From Holtiella tumoricola (GTDB taxonomy: Bacteria; Bacillota; Clostridia; Lachnospirales; Cellulosilyticaceae): a stretch of DNA of 64,000 nucleotides. Under the pieces are notes generated by a model that saw nothing but the letters and a program-made list of their open reading frames with translations, ran no database searches and had not been told where the DNA came from. How positions within the stretch are numbered: the first letter of the stretch is position 1; each line of letters opens with the position of its first letter. Position numbers and translations under genes: made by a program. Location: the NCBI RefSeq assembly GCF_027857615.1, contig NZ_JAQIFT010000007.1, forward strand, positions 1 through 64,000, in the 5' to 3' direction. This document shows positions 40,590 to 49,414 of this stretch, piece by piece.

Positions 40590-40615
40590 AAAAAGTAGCC
40601 CGCAAGCTACTTTTT
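40590..40615. terminator. Hairpin terminator in the accessory strip
   Basis: AAAAAGTAGC at 40590-40599 pairs perfectly with GCTACTTTTT at 40606-40615 around CCGCAA. It can terminate in both directions. Confidence 0.7.
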
Positions 40616-40680
40616 ACATCATCTTAAAAATTAAAAATAACATTAATTAACGACAAAAATAATATATCATTCTCAAAGAG

Positions 40681-40715
40681 AAAAAGCAACCCACTTCAAG
40701 AGTAGATTGCTTTTT
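40681..40715. terminator. Degenerate terminator-like hairpin
   Basis: AAAAAGCAA at 40681-40689 pairs with TTGCTTTTT at 40707-40715; the interior CCCACTTCAAGAGTAGA pairs only in part. It resembles the terminator at 19208-19246 and the hairpins at 40995 and 41155. Confidence 0.55.
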
Positions 40716-40938
40716 AGGAAGCTATTAGGTTGACATACTGTCAACAAAGTATTGCGATGAATAATTAAATGATAAAATAAAATTATAATTTTGTCAATAT
40801 ATAATGTATTATGTGATAAAATAACGAAATATAAAGATAAATACTGAAAAATAACATGTGTTGTGTTTTAATATACATGTAGCGGAATAAATGGTTACAT
40901 AATAGATATTCATTGAGTAAAAAAGTACGATTAAGCGA

Positions 40939-40970
40939 AAATAGACTAGTTGGGGGACTAGTCTATTTTT
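40939..40970. terminator. 12-bp perfect hairpin terminator
   Basis: AAATAGACTAGT at 40939-40950 pairs perfectly with ACTAGTCTATTT at 40957-40968 around TGGGGG, followed by further T. No intact gene is attached to it on either side, suggesting that a gene has been lost. Confidence 0.7.
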
Positions 40971-40994
40971 GTTGTTATATAGAGATTTTGAAAT

Positions 40995-41029
40995 GAAAAA
41001 ACAGCACCTAACGAGTAGATACTGTTTTT
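40995..41029. terminator. Degenerate terminator-like hairpin
   Basis: AAAAACAG pairs with CTGTTTTT across CACCTAACGAGTAGATA; the interior CACCTA and TAGATA are partly complementary. It belongs to the same sequence family as 19208, 40681 and 41155. Confidence 0.5.
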
Positions 41030-41154
41030 GGGCTTGCAATTAAATTTTATACAAGGATTAACTTATTATAACATTAAATATATAACTTATTCAAGAGTGG
41101 ATTACGGATGATTTTTTGAATCTGCTACCTTTTGGGTTAAATTAAGAGTTTGAA

Positions 41155-41196
41155 ATGCAAAATAGTACCTATTTTTCAATAGATGCCATTTTGCAT
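41155..41196. terminator. Degenerate terminator-like hairpin
   Basis: ATGCAAAAT at 41155-41163 pairs with ATTTTGCAT at 41188-41196 around a partly paired interior (TACCTAT with ATAGATG). It is the last of the hairpins before the host genes. Confidence 0.5.
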
Positions 41197-41279
41197 GATA
41201 AGAACAAAAAAGAAGTGCAGAGGTATTATAGCGTTATCTAGGAAGCGGTTCAAGTGGTAGGTTAGGGGGGTGTTATCTT

Positions 41280-42197
41280 ATTTTACCAATTGGTGAACCA
41301 AAATGTTTAACCATGATGGCTCCTGTTGTATTCGATGAATGCGGTATTAATCTTTGCCGTGTTTTCTCAATAGATGATTTAGTAGACGCATGTGAAGGAC
41401 CAACAAATCGTACAACAGACATCGTGTTCGATGGTCTTACAACTTTAGATTTGAAAAATGCAAACACTATCCAAGTTAAAGTAGTAGATATCGACTTCAA
41501 TTTTATATGCCCAGAAACCTGCAGATATTCAGAAATTAAACCAAGCAAGAACACACCTAATTTATCAAGAGTAGTATTAAGAGACATCGACGTAACATTC
41601 GTAGTAAGCATCATGGATTCTACTTGTAAAGTTTGTAAAGAAGGTATGATGACATTAAGATACCTTCCAGGCGAAAACTGCCCAGGTTACTCAGAAGACA
41701 CTAATCCTAGCAACATCGCATTTGATCTTTATACACCATATGGTATTTCTTACGCTCCAGAAAACCCAGCAGGTTGTAACAAACTTGTTCCAACAATTAA
41801 CTATATTGGTTTCGTAGAAAATCAACATTGCCAAAACTGCAACTGCCCAGAACCACATCATGTATTCCGTGAATTTGAAGCTAACAACAGCTTACGTCAA
41901 GGAATCTCAGCTCAAGGTCTTGCAAAAGTTATTGGTAAAGATGACGATTGTATGGCAATTGGTCTTACAATGTATTTCAAAGTTGTTTACTTCGTACAAT
42001 ACAAATTCCATCATGAAGGACTTTGTGTACCTCCTAAATTCTTAGCAGTTAACAGTACAGAAGTAAGTAGCTGTAAAGAATTCTGTGATGGCGATCTTCT
42101 TGAGCCATGTATCCAACCTCTTAACGTAGGTGAAAGACCAAAATGTTTAGAACAAGGTTGTGGATGTACTCCTAGAAGACCTGAACCTAGAAACTAA
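41280..42197 (+). CDS. Cys-rich protein of unknown function, probable ATT or internal ATG start
   Basis: The certain part is the 294 residues from ATG 41313. However, no ribosome-binding site precedes that ATG, whereas GGGGGG at 41265-41270 is nine bases before an in-frame ATT at 41280, which would add LPIGEPKCLTM. The protein holds about 20 cysteines, several in pairs (CPETC, CKVC, CQNCNC, CGC), and ends with a Pro/Arg tail (CTPRRPEPRN). There is no signal peptide or membrane segment. Codons end in C much more often than in the neighbours, as in leuS, which suggests high expression. It could be a spore-coat or storage-type structural protein, but no family is recognised. A 16-bp bidirectional terminator follows. 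Confidence 0.65.
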   Translation: MLPIGEPKCLTMMAPVVFDECGINLCRVFSIDDLVDACEGPTNRTTDIVFDGLTTLDLKNANTIQVKVVDIDFNFICPETCRYSEIKPSKNTPNLSRVVLRDIDVTFVVSIMDSTCKVCKEGMMTLRYLPGENCPGYSEDTNPSNIAFDLYTPYGISYAPENPAGCNKLVPTINYIGFVENQHCQNCNCPEPHHVFREFEANNSLRQGISAQGLAKVIGKDDDCMAIGLTMYFKVVYFVQYKFHHEGLCVPPKFLAVNSTEVSSCKEFCDGDLLEPCIQPLNVGERPKCLEQGCGCTPRRPEPRN

Positions 42198-42223
42198 TTT
42201 AAGTGGGATTGTAGATAGATATA

Positions 42224-42262
42224 AATAAAGAGGGCTACCTTTAGTAGGTAGCCCTCTTTATT
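42224..42262. terminator. Bidirectional terminator between convergent genes
   Basis: AATAAAGAGGGCTACC pairs perfectly with GGTAGCCCTCTTTATT around a short TTTAGTA loop. It serves both the Cys-rich gene and the leftward chemotaxis gene, whose stop codon touches its edge. Confidence 0.9.
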
Positions 42263-43938
42263 TATTCAATATTAAAAGTAAATTGACTTAACAGAAGATT
42301 AAGTTCTTGAGATTTGGCAGCCAGATTTTCAGAAATCATAGCGCTTTTAGATGCAAAGTCTGCAATATCTGTAGTAATAGTTGAAACTTCTTTTATATCT
42401 TCTTCCATATGAGTAAGTGTTGTAGCTTGTTCTTTAGAAGAGTATGTAATAGAAGTAATAGGAGATAAGGTAGAGTGGACTTTGGTAATTAACACGTCTA
42501 ATATATCTATTGTTTGTTGAACGATTTCATTACCTTTCAAGGTAGTATTTATACTGTTTTCAATAAGGGTAGTAGACTTCTTGACAGCAGATGCACTTTT
42601 AATAGAGAGTTCGTGCATTTCCCTAGCAATGAGATTAAATGCATTAGCTTGACTACCAAAGCGAGAAGCTTCAATAGTTGCATTAAGAGATAGAAGATGA
42701 CTTTCTGAAGCAATACCATCAATAACTTCTATAATCTGCTTAATATCAAAGGTTGATTTTTTGATATCGTCCATAGTATGAGTGAGAGCAATGATTTGTT
42801 CACTATTATCTTCGATAAAGGAAGTAAGTTCAAGAGATAGATCATACAATGAATGGGCAGATAATGTATTTTCATTAGATTTTACAGATACATCATCAAT
42901 GACTTTGAAAAGTTGAGTAATGAGTCCCTTTTGATGAATATTTTGTGCAGCAAGTTCTTTAGAGCCTTCTAGCACATGAAGTGCATTTTCACTTACATCA
43001 TGAGTAGCTAAATGGATCTGATGTAAGGTTGTATTAAGAGAATTAGAGATATGTAAAATAGAATGTTCAATTGTTTTGAAATCTCCTTTATAATGGCTTG
43101 CAATCTGAATGTCCATGTGCCCGTTCGCTAAAAGAGAAAGTGTATGAGAAATATCTTCAATATAACTTTTAAGCGTAGAGGTAGACTCTTCAAGGCAAAT
43201 TGCAAGCTGACCAATTTCATCATTGTTTTTATAAGGAACAGTAATATTTAGATGTCCACCAGCAAATTTTGTAAGGCAATCTTTAAAGGTATCTAGAGGT
43301 TGTGTGATGCTTTTTGTAATAATAAATGAAATATAAAGGCCTAATAGAATACTGACTATAGTAAGGCAAGCAATAATTGAGATTACAATAGTTTTTAAGA
43401 GTAAGATCTGTTCAATTTTAGCTTGAGCAGACATTTGAGCATAATCTGTAAGATTTGTAGCAATAGTGTGTGCTTTAGAGATTGTTATAACATAATCATT
43501 TTGTAAAATAGACAATGCACGTTCTGTATCTGATGCTAAGCTAGCTGCTAGAATATCTTGATGAAATACTTTAAGTTCATTGAGATAAAGTTCCAGATTT
43601 TCTAATTGCTCTAAATATGTTATATCTGGATTTTCATTAATACTATAGAGATTTCCAATGGCATTTAACATATCTGCATTTGTTTGAAGGATAGAGCTTG
43701 TACTATTATTGATGATGATTTTGTACATTTCTTTTTCTAAAGTATTAAAGCCATTTTTAATAACCCAACTATAGTGTTCAGTTGAAAAAGATTGGTTATA
43801 TAATGACTCGGTATTACGGGAAAGGATATCTAGGCTGAATAATGAAATACTAGAAACCATAATAAGAAGTGAAATAAGAGAAAAGAATCCTATAAGATTT
43901 CTTTGGCGTATAGAACAACGTGTCAAATGTTTTATCAA
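42262..43938 (-). CDS. Methyl-accepting chemotaxis protein
   Basis: A TTG at 43938 with AAGGGGGCTTTCCA upstream is the best start and gives 558 residues. Order: a transmembrane helix (NLIGFFSLISLLIMVSSISL), a four-helix-bundle-type extracytoplasmic domain (residues about 45-185), a second transmembrane helix (IVISIIACLTIVSILLGLYI), a HAMP domain (ITQPLDTFKDCLTKFAGGHL), then a coiled-coil signalling domain. The hairpin tip reads LLSLNATIEASRFGSQANAF, a divergent form of the usual LLALNAAIEAARAGE with the last Glu replaced. It should sense an unknown ligand and control CheA. It is monocistronic and shares a terminator with the convergent Cys-rich gene. Confidence 0.88.
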   Translation of the reverse strand: MIKHLTRCSIRQRNLIGFFSLISLLIMVSSISLFSLDILSRNTESLYNQSFSTEHYSWVIKNGFNTLEKEMYKIIINNSTSSILQTNADMLNAIGNLYSINENPDITYLEQLENLELYLNELKVFHQDILAASLASDTERALSILQNDYVITISKAHTIATNLTDYAQMSAQAKIEQILLLKTIVISIIACLTIVSILLGLYISFIITKSITQPLDTFKDCLTKFAGGHLNITVPYKNNDEIGQLAICLEESTSTLKSYIEDISHTLSLLANGHMDIQIASHYKGDFKTIEHSILHISNSLNTTLHQIHLATHDVSENALHVLEGSKELAAQNIHQKGLITQLFKVIDDVSVKSNENTLSAHSLYDLSLELTSFIEDNSEQIIALTHTMDDIKKSTFDIKQIIEVIDGIASESHLLSLNATIEASRFGSQANAFNLIAREMHELSIKSASAVKKSTTLIENSINTTLKGNEIVQQTIDILDVLITKVHSTLSPITSITYSSKEQATTLTHMEEDIKEVSTITTDIADFASKSAMISENLAAKSQELNLLLSQFTFNIE

Positions 43939-44080
43939 TGGAAAGCCCCCTTGAGTAGTAAATATAAAGTAATATAGGGTTAGCTTACTCAAAGAAGGTT
44001 AAATTTTGGTTAAAAAGAGATTAGAGATATGTAAAGTTTGAACTGATGTAAATAAAAAGGAAGTACTATAAAGCACTTCC

Positions 44081-44524
44081 TTATATCTTTTGTCTACGAG
44101 GACGGAAAAGTAGTGGTAAAAGGGCTGCCATAATGATAGCACCTGCTATAACACCTGAAAGTTGAAAGGTGGTAAGTGCATATTCTAATGCTTTTGTATG
44201 ATCAGAAAAAAGTAGTGCATACATGGTTCGATAAAGCCCTATACCGGGAACAAGAGGTATAATACCAGGAATTAAGAAGACTGTAACAGGTGCTCTTTTA
44301 TATTTAGCTAAAAAGTAAGAGCCTTGGGCTACAAAATAAGCACCTAAAAAAGTAAACAGTACATCTGAATAATTATTTAGTACTCCAACAATATAAATAC
44401 CCCATCCTATAGCACCTATGATGCCACAAGCAATAAGATGCTTCTTCTGGACATTAAAAAGTATAGAAAAGAAGATTGTAGCAAAAAAGGCACTAATTAC
44501 ATGGACGAAAAAGGATAAAATCAT
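44081..44524 (-). CDS. Threonine/serine exporter small subunit (ThrE_2/DUF3815)
   Basis: The 147-residue product has four or five transmembrane helices and the IPGIIPLVPGIGLYRTMYAL motif that marks the second half of ThrE-type exporters. Its ATG at 44524 overlaps the stop of the large-subunit gene (ATGA), so both are made together. The two halves form one efflux system for small amino acids. Confidence 0.85.
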   Translation of the reverse strand: MILSFFVHVISAFFATIFFSILFNVQKKHLIACGIIGAIGWGIYIVGVLNNYSDVLFTFLGAYFVAQGSYFLAKYKRAPVTVFLIPGIIPLVPGIGLYRTMYALLFSDHTKALEYALTTFQLSGVIAGAIIMAALLPLLFRPRRQKI

Positions 44525-45303
44525 ATTAAACCTCCTAGATAAAAACCAATACTCATTGGAATACCAACACCAGCTGCAATGGCAACTGCAATAAAGAGTG
44601 CTTCAGCAAGGCGTGAAATACCAGAAAGGAGCTCATCTCCTATAGTATCGCGAATACCATTAGTAAAGGCGAGTCCAGGTACAAGTGGCATGATACCACC
44701 AATAACAATCGCTTCTGTATCTACAATATTGGCAACAAATAAGTTGAGGATTGCAATAATTGTACCAATAAAGAGAGAAACCATAAAGAGAATTAAATAG
44801 TTTACGATCTCTTTAGAGCGTAGATTCTGTTGTATAACAGAGACGCAAGCACCTATAACACAAGCAATCAAAAACTCTGTTAATTTCCCATTGAACATAA
44901 TGGAGAAAAAGCCAGCACTAAAGGCTGTAGCAAAGGTCATGATTCTAGGTGAATAGGAAGGGGCAGTATCAATTGCTTTTAAAGTAACGATAGCTTCATC
45001 TAGAGTAAGGGTACCTTCAACATAATTACGAGAAAGTTGATTGACTTTTTCGATTTTATCCATACGCGTACTACGATTTTTAATACGTGTTAACGTCGTT
45101 GCGTTATGAGAATTTTTTGTTTTGAGGGTTGCCATAACTACAGTAGGTGTAACAAATGTATCTACTTTATCAAAATGGTGATGAGATAGAATTCTACAAA
45201 TAGTATCTTCTACGCGATAGGTTTCAGCACCACTTTTTAGCATGATTTCACCCAGGTTAACAGCAAAAGCAAGTACTGCTTCAAAGTCATTGTTTTGTTC
45301 CAT
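44521..45303 (-). CDS. Threonine/serine exporter large subunit (ThrE)
   Basis: The 260-residue product starts MEQNNDFEAVLAFAVNLGEI, has the conserved GAETYRVEDTICRILSHHHF and TFVTPTVVMATL soluble part (residues 20-115), then five hydrophobic segments (residues 118-255) with IGGIMPLVPGLAFTNGIRDT. Together these match the N-terminal part of ThrE transporters. The partner subunit gene follows with an overlap. The pair exports threonine/serine or similar in related bacteria; the substrate here is inferred. Confidence 0.87.
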   Translation of the reverse strand: MEQNNDFEAVLAFAVNLGEIMLKSGAETYRVEDTICRILSHHHFDKVDTFVTPTVVMATLKTKNSHNATTLTRIKNRSTRMDKIEKVNQLSRNYVEGTLTLDEAIVTLKAIDTAPSYSPRIMTFATAFSAGFFSIMFNGKLTEFLIACVIGACVSVIQQNLRSKEIVNYLILFMVSLFIGTIIAILNLFVANIVDTEAIVIGGIMPLVPGLAFTNGIRDTIGDELLSGISRLAEALFIAVAIAAGVGIPMSIGFYLGGLI

Positions 45304-45489
45304 AATAAGGCCTCACTGAGTAAAAATATTTAACATAAGTATACAATGTGAGACAAGGTGTGTAAAGGGATTTAGAATTCTTATGAGTAAATGCTTGTAA
45401 AATACAGAATAATGATGTTAATATTAAAATACAATTCAATTTTATAAAATATAAGAAGTATATTATTGGGTAAAATAAAGGGGGATACT

Positions 45490-47214
45490 ATGAAAAAACT
45501 AATGCTTGGTAACGAAGCGATAGCAAGAGGTGTTTATGAATCAGGGGCTAGCGTAGCAGCTGCATATCCAGGGACACCAAGTACGGAAATAACAGAATGT
45601 ATTGCAAAGTATGATGAAATATATGCAGAGTGGTCACCTAATGAAAAGGTAGCAATGGAAGTTGCAATAGGAAGTTCTATTGCAGGTGCAAGGTCAGTAG
45701 TATCTATGAAACATGTCGGGCTTAATGTAGCAGCAGATCCACTCTTTACAGCAGCGTATACAGGGGTTAATGCAGGGCTTGTTGTATTTGTAGCTGATGA
45801 TCCTGGGATGCATAGTTCCCAGAATGAACAAGATACAAGACTTATTGCTAGGGCTGCTAATATCCCTGTACTTGAACCAAGCGATAGTATGGAGTGCAAA
45901 ACATTTGTAAAATCTGCTATGGAACTGAGTGAAACTTATGATACACCAGTTATTATACGACTTACAACAAGAGTTTCCCATTCACAAAGTATTGTTGAGT
46001 GTGAAGATAAAGTAGCTTTTGAAGTAAAACCTTATGAAAAGAATATACGTAAATATGTTATGACACCAGCGAATGCAAAAAATAGGCACCTTATTGTAGA
46101 AGAACGTATGAATCGTCTTGCAAAAGATATAAAAACATTAGGATTATATACAGAAGAGCTAAATGATAGTCCAATAGGAATTATTACTAGTGGTGTATGT
46201 TATCAATATGTAAAAGAGAGTGGTATTAAAGCAAATATATTAAAATTAGATATGATTAATCCATTACCATTAGATATTATTCAGACTTTTGCAAGTAAAG
46301 TCGACCAACTTTATATAGTAGAAGAATTAGAGCCAGCAATAGAAGAGCAGGTAAGAAGTTTAGGGATTGATGCAAAAGGAAAAGAATTTTTTGGAAGGCA
46401 AGGAGAAATAACGGTACGTAAAATTCGTGAAGTTCTTGGAATGAAGGTAGAGACAGCTAAAGCACCACTACAACTCCCTATTCGACCACCAGTACTTTGT
46501 CCAGGATGTCCTCATAGAGGTGTTTATACCATTCTTAAGAAACTTAATTTAACTGTAACAGGAGACATTGGATGCTATACCCTTGGATCTTCTGAGCCAC
46601 ATGCGGCAATGGATAGTTGTGTATGTATGGGCGCAAGTATTGGTATGACACATGGCTTTGAAAAAGCTCATGGTAAAGAATCTATGAAACATACAGTAGC
46701 TATTATTGGAGATTCAACATTTATTCATTCAGGTATTACAGGGCTTATAAATATTGTTTATAACCACGGTGTAGGAACTGTAATTATTGCAGATAATTCT
46801 ACAACAGGTATGACAGGTCATCAGAACCATCCAGCAACAGGTAAGACACTAAGAGGTGATATTACAAGTACGCTGAACTTGGAAGAACTGGTTAAAGCAA
46901 TTGGTGTTAAAAATGTGCGTGTTGTAAATGCATATGATATGAAAGCAGTAGAGGTGGCACTTAAAGAAGAAACTGAAAGAATGGAGCCATCAGTTATTAT
47001 TACCAAAGCACCATGTAAATTACTCATTAAAGAGAGATGGGTACCTTATGAAGTGACAGAAGATTGTATCAACTGTGGAATTTGTATGAGACTTGGATGT
47101 CCAGCAATCGTAAAAGGGGAGTCTTGTACAGAGATTAATGATGCATTGTGTGCAGGATGTGGACTTTGTGCGTCTATTTGTCCTAAAAAAGCTATAAGAA
47201 AAGGAGAGAACTAA
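45490..47214 (+). CDS. iorA: Indolepyruvate ferredoxin oxidoreductase, alpha subunit
   Basis: ATG 45490 follows AAGGGGGATACT. The 574 residues show the IorA order: a pyrimidine-binding domain (YPGTPSTEITECIAKYDEIY, EWSPNEKVAMEVAIG), a middle domain, a TPP-binding domain (CPGCPHRGVYTILKKLNLTV, GDIGCYTLGSSEPHAAMDSC, DNSTTGMTGHQNHPATG), and two C-terminal [4Fe-4S] motifs (CINCGICMRLGCPAIV, CAGCGLCASICPKKAI). It oxidatively decarboxylates aryl-2-oxoacids from aromatic amino acid breakdown to aryl-acyl-CoA with ferredoxin. The beta subunit gene starts two bases after its stop. Confidence 0.95.
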   Translation: MKKLMLGNEAIARGVYESGASVAAAYPGTPSTEITECIAKYDEIYAEWSPNEKVAMEVAIGSSIAGARSVVSMKHVGLNVAADPLFTAAYTGVNAGLVVFVADDPGMHSSQNEQDTRLIARAANIPVLEPSDSMECKTFVKSAMELSETYDTPVIIRLTTRVSHSQSIVECEDKVAFEVKPYEKNIRKYVMTPANAKNRHLIVEERMNRLAKDIKTLGLYTEELNDSPIGIITSGVCYQYVKESGIKANILKLDMINPLPLDIIQTFASKVDQLYIVEELEPAIEEQVRSLGIDAKGKEFFGRQGEITVRKIREVLGMKVETAKAPLQLPIRPPVLCPGCPHRGVYTILKKLNLTVTGDIGCYTLGSSEPHAAMDSCVCMGASIGMTHGFEKAHGKESMKHTVAIIGDSTFIHSGITGLINIVYNHGVGTVIIADNSTTGMTGHQNHPATGKTLRGDITSTLNLEELVKAIGVKNVRVVNAYDMKAVEVALKEETERMEPSVIITKAPCKLLIKERWVPYEVTEDCINCGICMRLGCPAIVKGESCTEINDALCAGCGLCASICPKKAIRKGEN

Positions 47215-47215
47215 G

Positions 47216-47797
47216 ATGACTAAAAATATACTTATTGTAGGCGTAGGCGGTCAAGGTACATTGCTTACAGGACGCATTATAGGTAACTACGCTTTAAGCA
47301 AAGGGCAAGATGTAAAAATGTCAGAAGTGCATGGTATGGCACAACGTGGTGGGAGTGTAGTGATGCAAGTAAAATATGGTGATAAAGTATACTCTCCACT
47401 TGTAGAAGTAGGAGAAGCAGATATTATATTTGCTTTCGAAAAATTAGAAGCGCTTAGATACAGTCACTATCTTAAAAAAGATGGCATTATTATTGCAAAT
47501 ACTCAACGCATTGATCCCATGCCAGTGGTGATGGGGCAAGCTAAGTATCCGGAGGATATAGAAGCAACAATTAAAGAAATTAATAAGGATGCATGCTTAA
47601 TAGATGCATTAGCGATTGCGAAAGAAATCGGTAATGTCAAAGTAGTAAATATGATTATGATCGGTGCATATGCAGCATATATTGGGGATAGTCTAGAAGA
47701 ATGGGAAGAAATTGTAGAAGTTACAGTTCCTAAACATACAGTAGAGATGAATAAAGTAGCTCTTAAACAGGGATATGAAGCTTATCTTAACAGATAA
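47216..47797 (+). CDS. iorB: Indolepyruvate ferredoxin oxidoreductase, beta subunit
   Basis: The ATG at 47216 is two bases after iorA, with AAAGGAGAGAACTAAG overlapping the iorA end. The 193 residues contain NILIVGVGGQGTLLTGRIIG, VKMSEVHGMAQRGGSVVMQV and EVGEADIIFAFEKLEALRY, the gamma-type domain of 2-oxoacid oxidoreductases. It pairs with IorA to form the active enzyme. Confidence 0.95.
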   Translation: MTKNILIVGVGGQGTLLTGRIIGNYALSKGQDVKMSEVHGMAQRGGSVVMQVKYGDKVYSPLVEVGEADIIFAFEKLEALRYSHYLKKDGIIIANTQRIDPMPVVMGQAKYPEDIEATIKEINKDACLIDALAIAKEIGNVKVVNMIMIGAYAAYIGDSLEEWEEIVEVTVPKHTVEMNKVALKQGYEAYLNR

Positions 47798-47858
47798 TAA
47801 TTATCTGTACATAATGATGGTTATCTTGTAAGATAAAAATAGAAAGCAGGTGTTAAAA

Positions 47859-49100
47859 ATGTATTCAATAAATGAAGTTAAAAAAGTAGACCCAGAAATT
47901 GCAGCTTTAATAGAACAAGAAACAAAAAGACAACAAAGTAAAATTGAGTTGATTGCCTCAGAGAATTTTGTAAGTGAAGCAGTAATGGCAGCTATGGGAA
48001 GTACTTTAACAAATAAATATGCTGAAGGTTATCCAGGTAAGCGTTACTACGGTGGATGTGAAGTAGTAGATCAAGTAGAAGACTTAGCAAGAGAACGTGC
48101 AAAGCAACTTTTTGGAGCAGACCACGCAAATGTTCAACCCAATTCAGGATCACAAGCTAATCAAGCAGTATTCTTTGCTGTACTTAAACCAGGAGATACA
48201 GTAATGGGGATGAATTTAAGCCATGGTGGTCATTTAACTCATGGTAGCCCAGTTAATATTTCAGGCAAACATTATAACATTGTATCTTATGAAGTAGACA
48301 AAGAAACAGGTTTGATCAATTATGATATTGTAAGAGAAAAAGCGCTAGAATCACGCCCTAAAATGATTATTGCAGGGGCAAGTGCATATGGTCGTATTAT
48401 CGATTTTAAAAAGTTCCGTGAGATTGCAGATGAAGTAGGCGCATATTTAATGGTAGATATGGCACATATTGCAGGATTAATTGCAGCAGATCTTCATCCA
48501 TCTCCAGTACCTTATGCAGATTTTGTAACAACAACGACGCATAAAACTTTAAGAGGACCACGTGGTGGTATGATCCTATGCAAAGAACAGCATGCTAAAG
48601 CAATTGATAAAGCTATTTTCCCAGGTATTCAAGGTGGACCACTTATGCATGTTATTGCAGCTAAAGCAGTATGTTTTAAAGAAGCATTAACCAAAGAGTT
48701 TGCAACCTATCAGCAACAAATCTTAGATAATGCAAAAGCACTTTGCGCAGCTCTTAAAGAGAAAGGTTTTACAATTGTATCAGGAGATACAGAAAATCAT
48801 TTGATGAATGTAGACCTTCGTAATATGCATGTAACAGGAAAAGATGCAGAACATTTATTAGATGAGATTGGTATTACATGTAACAAAAATACGATTCCAT
48901 TTGATCCAGAAAGTCCATTTGTTACAAGTGGTATTCGCCTTGGTACACCGGCTGTAACAAGTCGTGGTATGAAAGAAGAAGATATGAAAGAAATAGCAGA
49001 AATTATGTATCTTGCAATTTCAGACTTTGAAGCAAATCGTAGTGTATGTCAAGAACGTGTTCATACACTATTAGCAAAGTATCCACTCTATAGTGAATAA
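47859..49100 (+). CDS. glyA: Serine hydroxymethyltransferase
   Basis: ATG 47859 is chosen (AAGCAGGTGTTAAAA upstream) over a GTG nine bases earlier. The 413 residues contain IELIASENFVSEAVMAAMGS, KYAEGYPGKRYYGGCEVVDQ, and the PLP-lysine motif TTTHKTLRGPRGGMILCKE. Length is normal. It converts serine to glycine with tetrahydrofolate, supplying one-carbon units. A perfect terminator follows. Confidence 0.97.
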   Translation: MYSINEVKKVDPEIAALIEQETKRQQSKIELIASENFVSEAVMAAMGSTLTNKYAEGYPGKRYYGGCEVVDQVEDLARERAKQLFGADHANVQPNSGSQANQAVFFAVLKPGDTVMGMNLSHGGHLTHGSPVNISGKHYNIVSYEVDKETGLINYDIVREKALESRPKMIIAGASAYGRIIDFKKFREIADEVGAYLMVDMAHIAGLIAADLHPSPVPYADFVTTTTHKTLRGPRGGMILCKEQHAKAIDKAIFPGIQGGPLMHVIAAKAVCFKEALTKEFATYQQQILDNAKALCAALKEKGFTIVSGDTENHLMNVDLRNMHVTGKDAEHLLDEIGITCNKNTIPFDPESPFVTSGIRLGTPAVTSRGMKEEDMKEIAEIMYLAISDFEANRSVCQERVHTLLAKYPLYSE

Positions 49101-49102
49101 AG

Positions 49103-49139
49103 AAAAAACTCCTCCGAGATATCTTGGAGGAGTTTTTTT
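49103..49139 (+). terminator. Terminator after glyA
   Basis: AAAAAACTCCTCC pairs with GGAGGAGTTTTTT around GAGATATCTT, with seven T at the end. The 275 bases that follow are AT-rich and hold no gene that I can see. Confidence 0.95.
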
Positions 49140-49414
49140 GAGAAAATAAATACTTTGATTTTATGTATAGGGGGGAGGTTTAATATTTATAATATGATGT
49201 TTAAGATAAGAAATTTATTTTGTATACTTTTACACCTATTCAACCATACTAGGAATAGGTATTTTTTCACATTTTCTTTCATATAATTTGAAAGGACAAC
49301 TTTTATAATATATATTTCATAAAAATTAAAAAAATATAGAAGGATTTTTATGTACTTTGTAGAACATATATTATAAGGGAATATGCTTAATCTAATTCTA
49401 TAGGAGGTATGTCT

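Noticed and set aside
37666..41279. A defined right attachment site (attR)
   Set aside because: No tRNA gene or core repeat can be recognised, and the left end needed for comparison is outside the window.
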